Assembly: GCA_963710175.1 (NCBI GenBank)
Contig: CAVPZC010000001.1
Coordinates: 1,798,001-1,862,000, forward strand
Direction: 5' to 3'
Origin: Phormidesmis sp963710175
Lineage (GTDB): Bacteria; Cyanobacteriota; Cyanobacteriia; Phormidesmidales; Phormidesmidaceae
DNA: 64,000 nucleotides
Under the pieces are notes generated by a model. That model did no database searches, was not told where the DNA came from, and saw only the letters and a list, made by a program, of their open reading frames with translations. A program made the position numbers and the translations under genes. Of this stretch, positions 33,602 to 42,303 are shown piece by piece. The number at the start of each line of letters is the position of its first letter. Position 1 is the stretch's first letter.

Positions 33602-34162
33602 TTGACAAACGTGAGTTTGCTGGGAGAGTCATCTAAAGTGATCCACACCGCCTTGCCTGCTGTGAAATCTCCCGCTGCAAAAAGCTGGGAGAGCCTGAGC
33701 TTTACCTCTACGCTGTATCTCCGCCCTATTCTAGACGCGCTTTTAGAACCCACTCCCAACCCCCTACGCGATGAGCTGCGATTGGGCTTGCAAGAGGCGC
33801 TGGTCAATGCGGCAAAGCATGGCAACCAGCTGGATCCTCAAAAAATTGTTTCGGTTCGCTATGCTAGGGCCAACGGCTACTACTGGTGGATTGTGACCGA
33901 CCAGGGCGACGGTTTTGAGCAGCCTGTAGCCTGCTCTTGCCCTTCGGCAGAAAGTCCATTTGTCAGCGATTGCGGGCGCGGCCTTTACATCCTGCATCAG
34001 GTATTTGACCAGGTTCGGTGGAGCGAAGACGGCAAAGCGGTCTATTTAATCAAGCAAATGCAGCCTTCCTTGCTGGCTCGCCTAGGTGGGACTACCTTTT
34101 TGGTTAAAGCGATTAAATCTCGGTGTCGTAGATGGTTGCTGACCTCTGCTCACAGCGTTTAA
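33602..34162 (+). CDS. Anti-sigma regulatory factor-like ATPase (RsbW/SpoIIAB type)
   Basis: 186 residues. A GHKL ATP-binding fold: N-box EALVNAAKHGNQLDP, G1 box VTDQGDGFE, G2 box DCGRGLYILHQVFDQV. Such proteins are serine kinases that bind sigma factors and anti-sigma antagonists in partner-switching. No STAS antagonist or sigma factor gene is adjacent. Start is uncertain: TTG at 33602 or GTG at 33638 are the in-frame options before the conserved part. A GGGAG about 11 nt before the GTG favours 33638. A 14-codon ATG ORF (33592-33636) ends 1 nt before that GTG and could couple translation. Confidence 0.8.
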   Translation: MTNVSLLGESSKVIHTALPAVKSPAAKSWESLSFTSTLYLRPILDALLEPTPNPLRDELRLGLQEALVNAAKHGNQLDPQKIVSVRYARANGYYWWIVTDQGDGFEQPVACSCPSAESPFVSDCGRGLYILHQVFDQVRWSEDGKAVYLIKQMQPSLLARLGGTTFLVKAIKSRCRRWLLTSAHSV

Positions 34163-34192
34163 ACCGCAGCGGTTGAATCATGTTCAGCATGT

Positions 34193-34588
34193 TCAGCTGA
34201 GGGGGCGCTTTTGACCATGGGTTGGACAGGGAGGCGCTTTAAGAGTTTTGTCTAACCAGCCTACGGCCTGAGCCAGGCGAGGCAATGCTTCTTCGGGTTT
34301 GTCTTTGAGTAGGTATACCAGGGCGGCGGCGGCCTGCTCGCGAGCTCGAACGGTGCGGTTGGCGCTCAGCCGATGCCAGTCGTTGGGAGCGATCGCCAGC
34401 TGCTCAGCTAGGGCCTGAGCCAACGCCTCAGGGCTGAACGATTTGAGTGCTAGGCGGTCGGCAGCATCAGGACTAACAGATTGAGAAGTCTGCCCAGAAG
34501 TCGACCCAGAAGTCGGCATAGCCGCAGATGTAGAAGGTGTAGACGTAGAGGTTGTCAAGGTTAAATGTCCCTTTACAGTAATGGACAT
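34193..34588 (-). CDS. Small conserved cyanobacterial protein (possibly DUF6439)
   Basis: 131 residues. The N-terminal ~45 are Ser/Thr-rich low complexity. The conserved part is ALAQALAEQLAIAPNDWHRL, then REQAAAALVYLLKDKPEEALPRL and AVGWLDKTLKAPPCPTHG, which I tentatively match to a cyanobacteria-specific family (DUF6439). Function unknown; soluble. Convergent with the RsbW-like gene. The start could be internal because the low-complexity part is not conserved. Confidence 0.62.
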   Translation of the reverse strand: MSITVKGHLTLTTSTSTPSTSAAMPTSGSTSGQTSQSVSPDAADRLALKSFSPEALAQALAEQLAIAPNDWHRLSANRTVRAREQAAAALVYLLKDKPEEALPRLAQAVGWLDKTLKAPPCPTHGQKRPLS

Positions 34589-34623
34589 TTATACTCTACT
34601 TTAGCTAGCACTCTACCTGAGCT

Positions 34624-34977
34624 ATGAAACTACTTCACCGAGCCTCTAAGCGCCAGCCGCATTTACCCAGTGATGAGGATCTCGCCACCTTCGAGCACAT
34701 GCTCAAAGAAACGGCTGACGAATTTTTGCTGCTGCGCGATCGCTTCTTTGCCATTCGGCGGGCCAAAGTTAAATATCAGCAGGCCACCTCAATGGATATC
34801 AGCCGCCTCCCTGCCGAAGAACTCACCCAGATGAAAGACCGCATCGAAGCGCTCAAAGTCACCTTAGAAAGTCAGCTGCTTTCGTGGCGTGAAGTGCGAG
34901 AACCCTTTTGGCAAATTGTCCAGTTTGCCGGATTAGGGCTGGTCGTTGGCTGGTTTTTACGCGGCTGGTTTAGCTGA
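34624..34977 (+). CDS. Helical tail-anchored protein, unknown
   Basis: 117 residues: a charged helical body (LATFEHMLKETADEFLLLRDR and MKDRIEALKVTLESQL) and a C-terminal transmembrane helix WQIVQFAGLGLVVGWFLRGWF. No recognised domain. Probably a tail-anchored coiled-coil protein. It lies 20 nt upstream of asnS on the same strand and may share its transcript; divergent from the 34193 gene by 35 bp. Confidence 0.66.
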   Translation: MKLLHRASKRQPHLPSDEDLATFEHMLKETADEFLLLRDRFFAIRRAKVKYQQATSMDISRLPAEELTQMKDRIEALKVTLESQLLSWREVREPFWQIVQFAGLGLVVGWFLRGWFS

Positions 34978-34997
34978 TTTTTTTACCTCACACACCT

Positions 34998-36404
34998 ATG
35001 ACGACTTCTCAGCGCATTAAGCACATTCTCACAGCCGGACAGCCGGGTGAAGAGCTCACCATTCAAGGCTGGGTCAGAACCAAACGCGCCGCTAAGAAAT
35101 TTACCTTTATTGAAATCAACGACGGCTCTTCGATGAATGGACTCCAGGTGGTCGCGAGCGCAGACCTCCCGGACTACGCGGCGACCATGGAGCGCATCAA
35201 CACTGGCGCATCGGTCGAAATTAGCGGCATCCTGGCCGAGTCGCCAGGCAAAGGTCAGCGCGTCGAGCTACAGGCCAAAACGGTTGAGGTGTTTGGCGAG
35301 TCGGATGGGGAGACCTACCCCCTGCAAAAAAAGCGCCACTCGTTCGAGTTTTTGCGCACAATTGGTCACCTGCGCAGCCGTACCAACACGCTCGGCGCGG
35401 TCTTTCGAGTGCGCAATGCCTGCGCCACGGCTATTCACCAGTTTTTCCAGGAGCGCAGCTTTCTGTGGATGCACACGCCTATTCTCACCGCTAGCGACTG
35501 CGAAGGGGCAGGGGAGATGTTTACGGTCACTCGCTTTAACCTCGATCAAATTCCAACCGATAAAAGCGGCAAAGCCGACTACGCTCAAGACTTTTTTGGT
35601 CGGCCTGCCTACCTGACCGTCAGCGGCCAGCTCGAAGCGGAAATCATGGCGATGGCTTTTAGCAATGTCTATACTTTTGGGCCAACCTTTCGCGCTGAAA
35701 ACTCAAATACATCGCGCCACTTAGCCGAGTTCTGGATGGTGGAACCCGAAATGGCTTTCTGCAATCTGGCAGGCAACATGGACCTGGCAGAAGCTTTCCT
35801 CAAGTACGTGTTTGCCTACGTGATGGAAACCTGCGCTGACGATATGGAATTTTTTAACCAGCGGATTGACAGCACCGTGCTCGCAACCGCTGAAAACATT
35901 ATCCACAGCGAGTTTGCTCGGATTAGCTATAGCGAGGCGATCGCCCTACTCGAAACCGCCATTGAAAAAGGCGACAAAAAGTTTGACTATCCGGTTACCT
36001 GGGGCGTTGACATGCAGTCAGAGCACGAGCGCTATCTGGCCGAAGAGCACTTCAAAAAGCCCGTGATTGTCACCGACTATCCCCGTGAAATCAAAGCCTT
36101 TTACATGCGCCTGAACAACGATGAAAAAACCGTCGCCGCTATGGACGTACTGGCTCCACGCCTGGGCGAAATCATTGGTGGCGCTCAGCGAGAAGAGCGG
36201 CTAGATGTGTTAGAGCAGCGCATTACCGCCGCCGGACTGCCCGTAGAAGACTACTGGTGGTATCTCGACCTGCGACGCTACGGCACTGTTCCCCATGCGG
36301 GCTTCGGCTTGGGCTTTGAGCGCTTGGTCCAGTTCATCACCGGCATGGCCAATATCCGCGATGTGATTCCCTTTCCGCGTACGCCCGATAATCTAGATTT
36401 CTAA
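34998..36404 (+). CDS. asnS: Asparaginyl-tRNA synthetase
   Basis: 468 residues. An N-terminal OB-fold anticodon-binding domain (ELTIQGWVRTKRAAKKFTFIEINDGS) is followed by a class-II catalytic domain with motif 2 (FGPTFRAENSNTSRHLAEFWMVEPEMAF) and motif 3 (PHAGFGLGFERLVQFITG). The AsnRS-specific CEGAGEMFTVT block is present. Full length. Charges tRNA-Asn with asparagine. Confidence 0.97.
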   Translation: MTTSQRIKHILTAGQPGEELTIQGWVRTKRAAKKFTFIEINDGSSMNGLQVVASADLPDYAATMERINTGASVEISGILAESPGKGQRVELQAKTVEVFGESDGETYPLQKKRHSFEFLRTIGHLRSRTNTLGAVFRVRNACATAIHQFFQERSFLWMHTPILTASDCEGAGEMFTVTRFNLDQIPTDKSGKADYAQDFFGRPAYLTVSGQLEAEIMAMAFSNVYTFGPTFRAENSNTSRHLAEFWMVEPEMAFCNLAGNMDLAEAFLKYVFAYVMETCADDMEFFNQRIDSTVLATAENIIHSEFARISYSEAIALLETAIEKGDKKFDYPVTWGVDMQSEHERYLAEEHFKKPVIVTDYPREIKAFYMRLNNDEKTVAAMDVLAPRLGEIIGGAQREERLDVLEQRITAAGLPVEDYWWYLDLRRYGTVPHAGFGLGFERLVQFITGMANIRDVIPFPRTPDNLDF

Positions 36405-36517
36405 TGCTCCAAAGGCACTTGGCGTAACAGAGAAGATACAAATTCAGCTCAGCGCGACCAATAGCCCTTATTCTTAGATCTCGTCATCTGCATTAAGGCG
36501 CGGTATATCACTTGCCT

Positions 36518-37150
36518 ATGGCCCCCAAAATTCTGGCAGTCTTCAATGGCAAAGGCGGCGTTGGCAAAACTACCACTGCCGTTAATCTGGCGGCTATTTT
36601 TGCGGAAACTCACTCAGTGCTGTTGGTTGACGCCGACCCGCAGGGATCCGCTAGCTGGTGGGTGGGGAGGGGCGACAAGCCCAGCTTTGATGTCAGCCAG
36701 GAAGCCGATCCGTCATTGCTTGGTAAACTAAAAGAAATCGAAGCGTATGAGCTGATTGTGGTGGATACACCCCCCGCTCTAAATTCACAGTCCCTGGCGG
36801 CGGTAATTCCCATCGCTGACTACTTGCTGCTGCCGACGCCTCCGGCCCCGATGGACATTGCTGCTCTGGTGCAAACTGTGAAAAAGGCAATCGTCCCCTC
36901 AGGCGTTTTACATCGGGTGCTGCTCACCAAAGTCGATTCGCGCAGCCTGGGAGAAGCCCTCGAAGCGCAAAATATGCTGATGGAATTGGATATTCCTACC
37001 TGCCATGCCTTTGTCAGAACTTACAAAGCCCACGAGCGGGCTGCCCTAGAGGGCCTAGCCATTACTCAGTGGAAAGGTAAAAACGCAGCTGAAGCGAGAG
37101 CTGACTATCACCGTGTTGCCAACGAAATTCAAAGGGACTGGAGACCATGA
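36518..37150 (+). CDS. ParA-family ATPase, McdA-like (type 2 candidate)
   Basis: About 210 residues. Deviant Walker A NGKGGVGKTTTAVNLA with the signature Lys, Walker A' LLVDADPQGSASWW, Walker B VVDTPPAL, and a positively charged C-terminus. This is the small ParA/McdA type without an N-terminal HTH, which positions DNA or protein cargo on the nucleoid. The ATG at 36518 is preferred over a TTG two codons upstream. Its stop overlaps the next gene's start by 4 bp (ATGA). The partner's form suggests carboxysome positioning (McdAB) rather than plasmid partition, but that is inferred. Confidence 0.86.
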   Translation: MAPKILAVFNGKGGVGKTTTAVNLAAIFAETHSVLLVDADPQGSASWWVGRGDKPSFDVSQEADPSLLGKLKEIEAYELIVVDTPPALNSQSLAAVIPIADYLLLPTPPAPMDIAALVQTVKKAIVPSGVLHRVLLTKVDSRSLGEALEAQNMLMELDIPTCHAFVRTYKAHERAALEGLAITQWKGKNAAEARADYHRVANEIQRDWRP

Positions 37151-37827
37151 CTAAAAAGCGGATTGCAGATTTGCTCAAGGAAGAAGTAGAGAAGCCAGCT
37201 GAGGGAAAAGCTAGCATTGCGACTGACAGCGAGGTAAAAGGCACTCGTAAGCGATCGCCTGCCGCTCAGTCTGTGGGTCAGGCCACAGCCAAAAAGACCA
37301 CCACTGCCCAAACAAAATCGGCTAAAACGACAGCGGCCAAAACGACAGCCATCGCTAAGCCCGCTGCAAAGTCTGCTAGCGATCGCCAGCTCACCACCAA
37401 AATTTCTGAATTAGAAGCGGCACTTGGGCAGTCAGCTGAAAAAGCTAGCGCGCTGCAAACCGATGTAGACATGCATCAAGATCGAATTTTTGAACTAAAA
37501 GACAGCTTGGAAAAGGCAGAGCGCGATCGCCAGACCCAAACTACTCAAATTGCCAAGCTCACTGCCGAACTGGATGAAGCCAAGCAGGTCATCCTCAATC
37601 TCAGTGAGGCCAATCAACAGGCCGAACATCAAGCTCAGGCCGAGGCCGAACCAGAAGCTGCCCCGGAAGCACTCGCTGCTAAACCCGCAGAGCGCCAGTC
37701 ACTGCAACTGCGGCGGCCTTTCACCAGCTATAAATCTATTCCTGAATATGCCATTCAGCGAGGCACACCCACAGGGGGGCAAAACAACAGTATGCTCAGC
37801 GACGACGACATTGGCTGGGTAGATTAA
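37147..37827 (+). CDS. Coiled-coil partner of the ParA ATPase, McdB-like candidate
   Basis: 226 residues. A basic, Lys/Ala/Thr-rich disordered N-terminus (~1-80) precedes a coiled coil (~80-155: ISELEAALGQSAEKASALQ, LAKLTAELDEAK-like heptads). A Glu/Ala-rich linker follows, then a C-terminal block YKSIPEYAIQRGTPTGGQNNSMLSDDDIGW that ends in Trp-Val-Asp. A near-terminal Trp after acidic residues is a feature of McdB proteins, which link carboxysomes to McdA. The ATGA overlap with the ParA gene indicates translational coupling. Other ParA-partner roles (for example another cargo) are possible. Confidence 0.7.
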   Translation: MTKKRIADLLKEEVEKPAEGKASIATDSEVKGTRKRSPAAQSVGQATAKKTTTAQTKSAKTTAAKTTAIAKPAAKSASDRQLTTKISELEAALGQSAEKASALQTDVDMHQDRIFELKDSLEKAERDRQTQTTQIAKLTAELDEAKQVILNLSEANQQAEHQAQAEAEPEAAPEALAAKPAERQSLQLRRPFTSYKSIPEYAIQRGTPTGGQNNSMLSDDDIGWVD

Positions 37828-37885
37828 GCCGCCGCTAACGCACTGATCGGTTAGGATTGCCAGTAGATTTCGGTGGAGATTTTTT

Positions 37886-38671
37886 ATGACTTCAGATCAG
37901 TCAGAGCCTAAAGATCGCCTATCTCCCCAAAAACAACAGCGAACCGTGCTGATGTGGGCGATCGCCCTCGGGTCAATCGGCATATTCACTATTGTCTTAG
38001 CGCTGCTGATTCCCCGGCAAACCGAGCCGTCCCCTGAGGCCATTGCGTCAGCGCAGGCTGATCCTGCCTCTCCCGAAGCTGACGCCGCCGCTCGGGCTGA
38101 GTGGGAAGCGCAAATGCAGCGAGTGCAAGGCGTACTGCAATCGATGGATCGCGCCGAATTGGTCGGCACTTCCCCGACCAAAGGCCCGCAGGACGCTGAG
38201 ATCGTACTGATCAAATTTTCAGATTTTCAGTGCCCCTACTGTGCAATCGCCGCTGCTGAGATGAAGACCTTTACCGAGGCTCATCCGACAGACGTGCTCT
38301 ATGTCTATAAAAGCTTTCCGCTAGTCAGCATTCACCCAGAAGCTATGCCCGCTGCCAAAGCTGCCTGGGCCGCTGGCCAGCAAGATCAGTTTTGGATTTA
38401 TCACGATGGCCTGTTTGCCTATCAAAACAAGCTAGGCGAAGACTATTATGTAGAGCTGGCTGAGCAGATTGGCCTAGATATGGAAAAATTTAACCGCGAT
38501 CGCAATAGCCCCGCCGCACAAGCCGCCGTCGAAAAAGAAGCCGAACTCGCTCAGCAGCTCGGACTTCAGGGCACCCCCACCTTTTTGATGAACGAACTTT
38601 TGATCCCCAGCGGGGCTCCTCTAGAATTATTTGAAGAAGCAGTTGTCAGGCTAAAAGCCGCCGCGCCATAG
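37886..38671 (+). CDS. DsbA-like membrane-anchored thiol oxidoreductase
   Basis: 261 residues. An N-terminal transmembrane anchor (VLMWAIALGSIGIFTIVLALLIP) precedes a Glu/Ala linker and a thioredoxin-fold domain from ~95: IVLIKFSDFQCPYCAIAAAEM with the CPYC active site, YKSFPLVSIHPEAM, and the cis-Pro loop GTPTFLMNE. Similar to bacterial DsbA/BdbD-type proteins facing the periplasm or thylakoid lumen. It follows the ParA operon by about 60 bp and could be on the same transcript. Confidence 0.86.
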   Translation: MTSDQSEPKDRLSPQKQQRTVLMWAIALGSIGIFTIVLALLIPRQTEPSPEAIASAQADPASPEADAAARAEWEAQMQRVQGVLQSMDRAELVGTSPTKGPQDAEIVLIKFSDFQCPYCAIAAAEMKTFTEAHPTDVLYVYKSFPLVSIHPEAMPAAKAAWAAGQQDQFWIYHDGLFAYQNKLGEDYYVELAEQIGLDMEKFNRDRNSPAAQAAVEKEAELAQQLGLQGTPTFLMNELLIPSGAPLELFEEAVVRLKAAAP

Positions 38672-38709
38672 CTTGAGCCGCAGCTGGCTACGTCCCTGAC
38701 AGAAGACTC

Positions 38710-39489
38710 ATGGCATACGACTCTGAAACCTACGGCCAAAGTCCGTTTGGCAATCCCAGTAAGCCAGACGGCAATGGCGCTCAGCCCAAAAAGACTGCTG
38801 TCCCTGCCCAGGCTGATCCCGTTCAGAGTGCCGATCAAACTGGCTTAGAAGACGGCTTTCCGGTCGTGCCAGTGGTGACTCCGTCAGCGTCCAAGCCTAC
38901 TAGCCCTACGCCCAAAGCGACCAGCACGCCAGCCAATGCACCAACAGGTGTAGCTAAGACCGGCAGCAAGCGCAAATCCCGAACCAGCCGTAAGCCTGCC
39001 GCCCGCAAAAATAAAACCAAAGCGGCTCCAGCCGCTCAGCCTTCAGACACCGCTACCTTCGAAGTCGCCAAACGGTTCGATGAGGAAGATCGGCGCGCCT
39101 ATCTATCGCTGCTCTACAAGACGGGCATATCAGGATTGGTATGGGCAGTGCTACGGCTCTCTCGCTATGAGCTTTCTGATCGGGCGATCGCCACCGTCAA
39201 CATCCTCCTCCATCCGCTAGTCGTTTCTACTATTGCCCTGCTTGCCATCGTCGGGCTCACCTTCTGGCTACGCTACCTGCTCAAAGGCTTTGCTCAGCAC
39301 ACCCAGCAGCTCCACACCGAAGCCGAAGCGCCCGACACTCAGAACTATCGCCCCACCCTAGAGATTGTCGGCGACGCGCTCGAATACAATCCTAAGCTGC
39401 GTAAAAATTTCGCCGCTTTATTTAACGCGGCCTCTATTCTGATCTGTAGCCTCGTGAGCTATCTGGTTACCAGCGCCCTCTTGCCCTAG
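38710..39489 (+). CDS. Membrane protein with basic disordered N-terminus, unknown
   Basis: 259 residues. Residues 1-~110 are low complexity, Pro/Ala/Lys-rich, ending in a very basic stretch (KRKSRTSRKPAARKNKTK). The conserved part starts with FDEEDRRAYLSLLYKTGISGLVWAVLRLSRY and has two transmembrane helices: PLVVSTIALLAIVGLTFWLRYL and ASILICSLVSYLVTSALL. Not recognised. In a same-strand run (DsbA-like, this gene, DUF1537 kinase) with 14-40 nt gaps. Confidence 0.62.
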   Translation: MAYDSETYGQSPFGNPSKPDGNGAQPKKTAVPAQADPVQSADQTGLEDGFPVVPVVTPSASKPTSPTPKATSTPANAPTGVAKTGSKRKSRTSRKPAARKNKTKAAPAAQPSDTATFEVAKRFDEEDRRAYLSLLYKTGISGLVWAVLRLSRYELSDRAIATVNILLHPLVVSTIALLAIVGLTFWLRYLLKGFAQHTQQLHTEAEAPDTQNYRPTLEIVGDALEYNPKLRKNFAALFNAASILICSLVSYLVTSALLP

Positions 39490-39503
39490 CCCCTTACTTA
39501 CTT

Positions 39504-40847
39504 ATGAAACAGCCTACCGGCCAGACCACTAGCCAGCCTAAGATTATAGTGCTAGACGACGATCCGACCGGGTCACAGACGGTTCACAGCTGTCTGCTGC
39601 TGCTGAAGTGGGACGTCGAAACGCTGACTTTGGGGCTGAAAGATGCTGCGCCAATTTTCTTTGTGCTAACCAATACACGATCGCTCACTCCCGAAGCCGC
39701 CAAAGCTGTCACCACCGAAGTCTGCGAAAATCTTAAGCTGGCCCTAGAAAAAACGCACACGCCCAACTTTCTTCTGGTCAGCCGCTCAGACTCTACGCTG
39801 CGGGGGCACTATCCGGTTGAGACAGATGCGATCGCCCAGCACCTCGGCCCCTTTGACGCTCACTTTCTCACCCCAGCCTTTTTTGAAGGCGGTCGGGTCA
39901 CCCTTGACAGCACCCACTATATTGAATCGGGCGGCAAACGCATTGCCACTCACGACACCGAATTTGCCCAAGACTCGGTGTTTGGCTACAGCACTAGCTA
40001 TTTACCAGACTACGTGGCAGAAAAAACAAAAGGAAAAATTCCCGCCAGCCAGGTAGAGCGCTTTCTGCTTGATGACATTCGCCACGGCTCTTTAGACCGA
40101 TTGATGAATTTGCACGACAACCAGTGTGTCGCCGTCGATAGCCAGCAGCAAAGCGATCTCGACAAGTTTGCCGAAGACCTGATTGCTGCCGCAGCTCAAG
40201 GTAAAAAGTTCTTGTTTCGCAGTGCCGCCAGCCTGCTCACGGCCCTGGCCAAACTACCACCACAGCCCACCCCACCCGAGGAGATGAACCGCATTACCCG
40301 CTCTTCATCAGGCGCAATCATCGTCGGTTCTCACGTCAAGAAGACGACTCAGCAGCTGCAAAAACTGCTCGAAGTTCCCGGTATTCAAGGCATAGAGATC
40401 GACGTTGCCCGGCTTAAAGAGAGCCCCGAAACCAGCCACGACGAACTCTTACAAGAAGTTACCAGCCAGATAAAACAGATCCATGCCAGCGGCCAAACCC
40501 CCGCTGTCTATACCAGCCGCGAAGAGCTGACTTTCGCAAATGCTCAAGCCCGTCTGGCTTTTGGGGAAGCTGTCTCTACGCTGCTGATGGACATTGTTAA
40601 AAGTCTCCCCAGCGACATTGGCTTTTTGATTAGTAAGGGCGGCATTACCTCCAACGACACTCTCAGCAAAGGGCTGGCGCTCACCTCGGCGCGGCTATTA
40701 GGCCAGGTCATTCCAGGAGTATCTATCGTCACCACAGCTGCCGATCACCCTCAGTTTGCCAATCTGCCCGTGGTGCTTTTTCCCGGAAATGTGGGCGATG
40801 ATGACGGGCTAGCTCTAGCCTACCAACGCCTCGCCACACCAGCTTAA
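39504..40847 (+). CDS. Four-carbon acid sugar kinase family protein (DUF1537)
   Basis: 447 residues. The N-terminal DUF1537 domain has IIVLDDDPTGSQTVHSCLLL, FFVLTNTRSLTPEAA and SRSDSTLRGHYPVETDAI. The C-terminal nucleotide-binding domain has FLISKGGITSNDTLSKGL, GQVIPGV and VLFPGNVGDDDGLALAY. Family members such as OtnK and DtnK phosphorylate 3-oxo-tetronate or related four-carbon acid sugars. The usual aldolase, isomerase and dehydrogenase partners are absent nearby, so the substrate is open. Confidence 0.88.
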   Translation: MKQPTGQTTSQPKIIVLDDDPTGSQTVHSCLLLLKWDVETLTLGLKDAAPIFFVLTNTRSLTPEAAKAVTTEVCENLKLALEKTHTPNFLLVSRSDSTLRGHYPVETDAIAQHLGPFDAHFLTPAFFEGGRVTLDSTHYIESGGKRIATHDTEFAQDSVFGYSTSYLPDYVAEKTKGKIPASQVERFLLDDIRHGSLDRLMNLHDNQCVAVDSQQQSDLDKFAEDLIAAAAQGKKFLFRSAASLLTALAKLPPQPTPPEEMNRITRSSSGAIIVGSHVKKTTQQLQKLLEVPGIQGIEIDVARLKESPETSHDELLQEVTSQIKQIHASGQTPAVYTSREELTFANAQARLAFGEAVSTLLMDIVKSLPSDIGFLISKGGITSNDTLSKGLALTSARLLGQVIPGVSIVTTAADHPQFANLPVVLFPGNVGDDDGLALAYQRLATPA

Positions 40848-40940
40848 GCCCTCTTTTTGAGATGGGTTTGTCTAATCTTCAGCGTGCTATCAGGCGATCG
40901 CGTAGGATGAAAGAGTTGAATGGCAAAGCGCACGTAGCAG

Positions 40941-41930
40941 ATGGACATTAAATCGGGATTTGTAGGCACCGTTGGCAATACACCCCTTATTCGGCTCAAT
41001 AGCTTCAGCGAAGAAACCGGCTGTGAAATTTTAGGCAAAGCAGAATTTCTCAATCCCGGTGGTTCTGTTAAAGATCGAGCAGCGCTTTATATTATTGAGC
41101 AGGCCGAAAAAGAAGGGCGGCTAAAGCCAGGAGGCACGGTGGTAGAGGGCACAGCGGGCAATACCGGCATTGGGTTGACCCATATCTGCAATGCCAAAGG
41201 CTACAAATGCGTCATCATCATTCCCGAAACGCAGTCTCAAGAAAAGATGGATCTGCTGCGCACCCTCGGCGCTGACGTGCGGCCCATACCCGCTGTTCCC
41301 TACAAAGATGACAATAACTATGTCAAGGTCTCTGGTCGCCTAGCAGATGAGCTAGACAACGCCATTTGGGCCAACCAGTTTGAAAATCTGGCCAATCGTC
41401 AGGCTCACTACGAGACCACCGGGCCTGAGATGTGGGCACAGACCGGCGGCAAAATCGACGGTTGGACGGCGGCTACTGGCACTGGCGGCACCTACGCTGG
41501 GGTCGCCATGTTCCTCAAAGAAAAAAATCCTGATGCCCGCTGCATCGTCGCCGACCCAATGGGTAGCGGCCTCTATAGCTATGTCAAAACGGGCGAAATT
41601 AAGCCCGAGGGCAATTCGGTTACGGAAGGCATTGGCAACAGCCGGATCACTGGCAATATGGAGGGCGTACCCATTGACGACGCCATTCAGATAGACGACC
41701 ACGAAGCACTGCGAGTAATCTACCAGCTACTTTACAGAGAAGGGCTGTTTATGGGTGGCTCTGTGGGTATCAACGTAGGCGCAGCGGTAGCACTGGCCAA
41801 GCAGATGGGACCAGGCCACACGATTGTGACTATCTTGTGCGACGGCGGCTCACGCTATCAGTCCAAAATTTTCAACCGCGAATGGCTCGACTCTAAAGGA
41901 CTCTGGTCTGACGATTTTCTGCCAGCTTAG
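40941..41930 (+). CDS. cysK: Cysteine synthase A
   Basis: PLP enzyme forming cysteine from O-acetylserine and sulfide. 329 residues with NTPLIRLN, the PLP Lys44 in NPGGSVKDRAA, the phosphate loop VEGTAGNTGIGL (about 69-79; a variant of the SGNTG loop), TGTGGTYAGVA, and GGSVGINVGAA with LCDGGSRY. Full length, monocistronic. A two-hairpin repeat lies about 90 bp after the stop. Confidence 0.94.
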   Translation: MDIKSGFVGTVGNTPLIRLNSFSEETGCEILGKAEFLNPGGSVKDRAALYIIEQAEKEGRLKPGGTVVEGTAGNTGIGLTHICNAKGYKCVIIIPETQSQEKMDLLRTLGADVRPIPAVPYKDDNNYVKVSGRLADELDNAIWANQFENLANRQAHYETTGPEMWAQTGGKIDGWTAATGTGGTYAGVAMFLKEKNPDARCIVADPMGSGLYSYVKTGEIKPEGNSVTEGIGNSRITGNMEGVPIDDAIQIDDHEALRVIYQLLYREGLFMGGSVGINVGAAVALAKQMGPGHTIVTILCDGGSRYQSKIFNREWLDSKGLWSDDFLPA

Positions 41931-42019
41931 TGCGCAGCCCGGGCGGGCGTTTTGCGAATGCTGTTTTAGCGGGTTCTTGACAAGCTTAGGCGCAGGGTTA
42001 GCAGCTGGTTTGGGCTGAC

Positions 42020-42124
42020 TATAGCCTCTGTCGAGTTGCTTAGGACACTTTTATCAGCTGAAACCGTTATCTGACAACAGGCAACTCGACTCGCAAAGTA
42101 AGAATGCATCCTTACTTTGCTATA
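42020..42124. repeat. Two-hairpin repeat, copy C (105 bp)
   Basis: TATAGC (42020-42025) to GCTATA (42119-42124). Long hairpin: GTCGAGTTGC (42030-42039) with GCAACTCGAC (42081-42090). Short hairpin: GCAAAGTAAG/CTTACTTTGC (42093-42120) around the loop AATGCATC. Confidence 0.82.
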
Positions 42125-42303
42125 CCAGTGCTGCTACCGTTTGACCTTTCGAATCGACGCGGGAAATCTTACTAGGCATAAGTAGCCGGGTGATGCTGGC
42201 AGCGACCTCATGATAGGGTTTGTAATCATGGCGGTTTTGAATGGCTCCCTGGGATAGGTATCCTCGCTCTACTGAAGAGTAATTTATGCCCTTCGAGAGA
42301 TTT

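Noticed and set aside
36518..37827. Plasmid-type ParAB partition locus
   Set aside because: The surroundings are chromosomal housekeeping genes and the partner lacks an HTH/ParB box; an McdAB-like role fits better.
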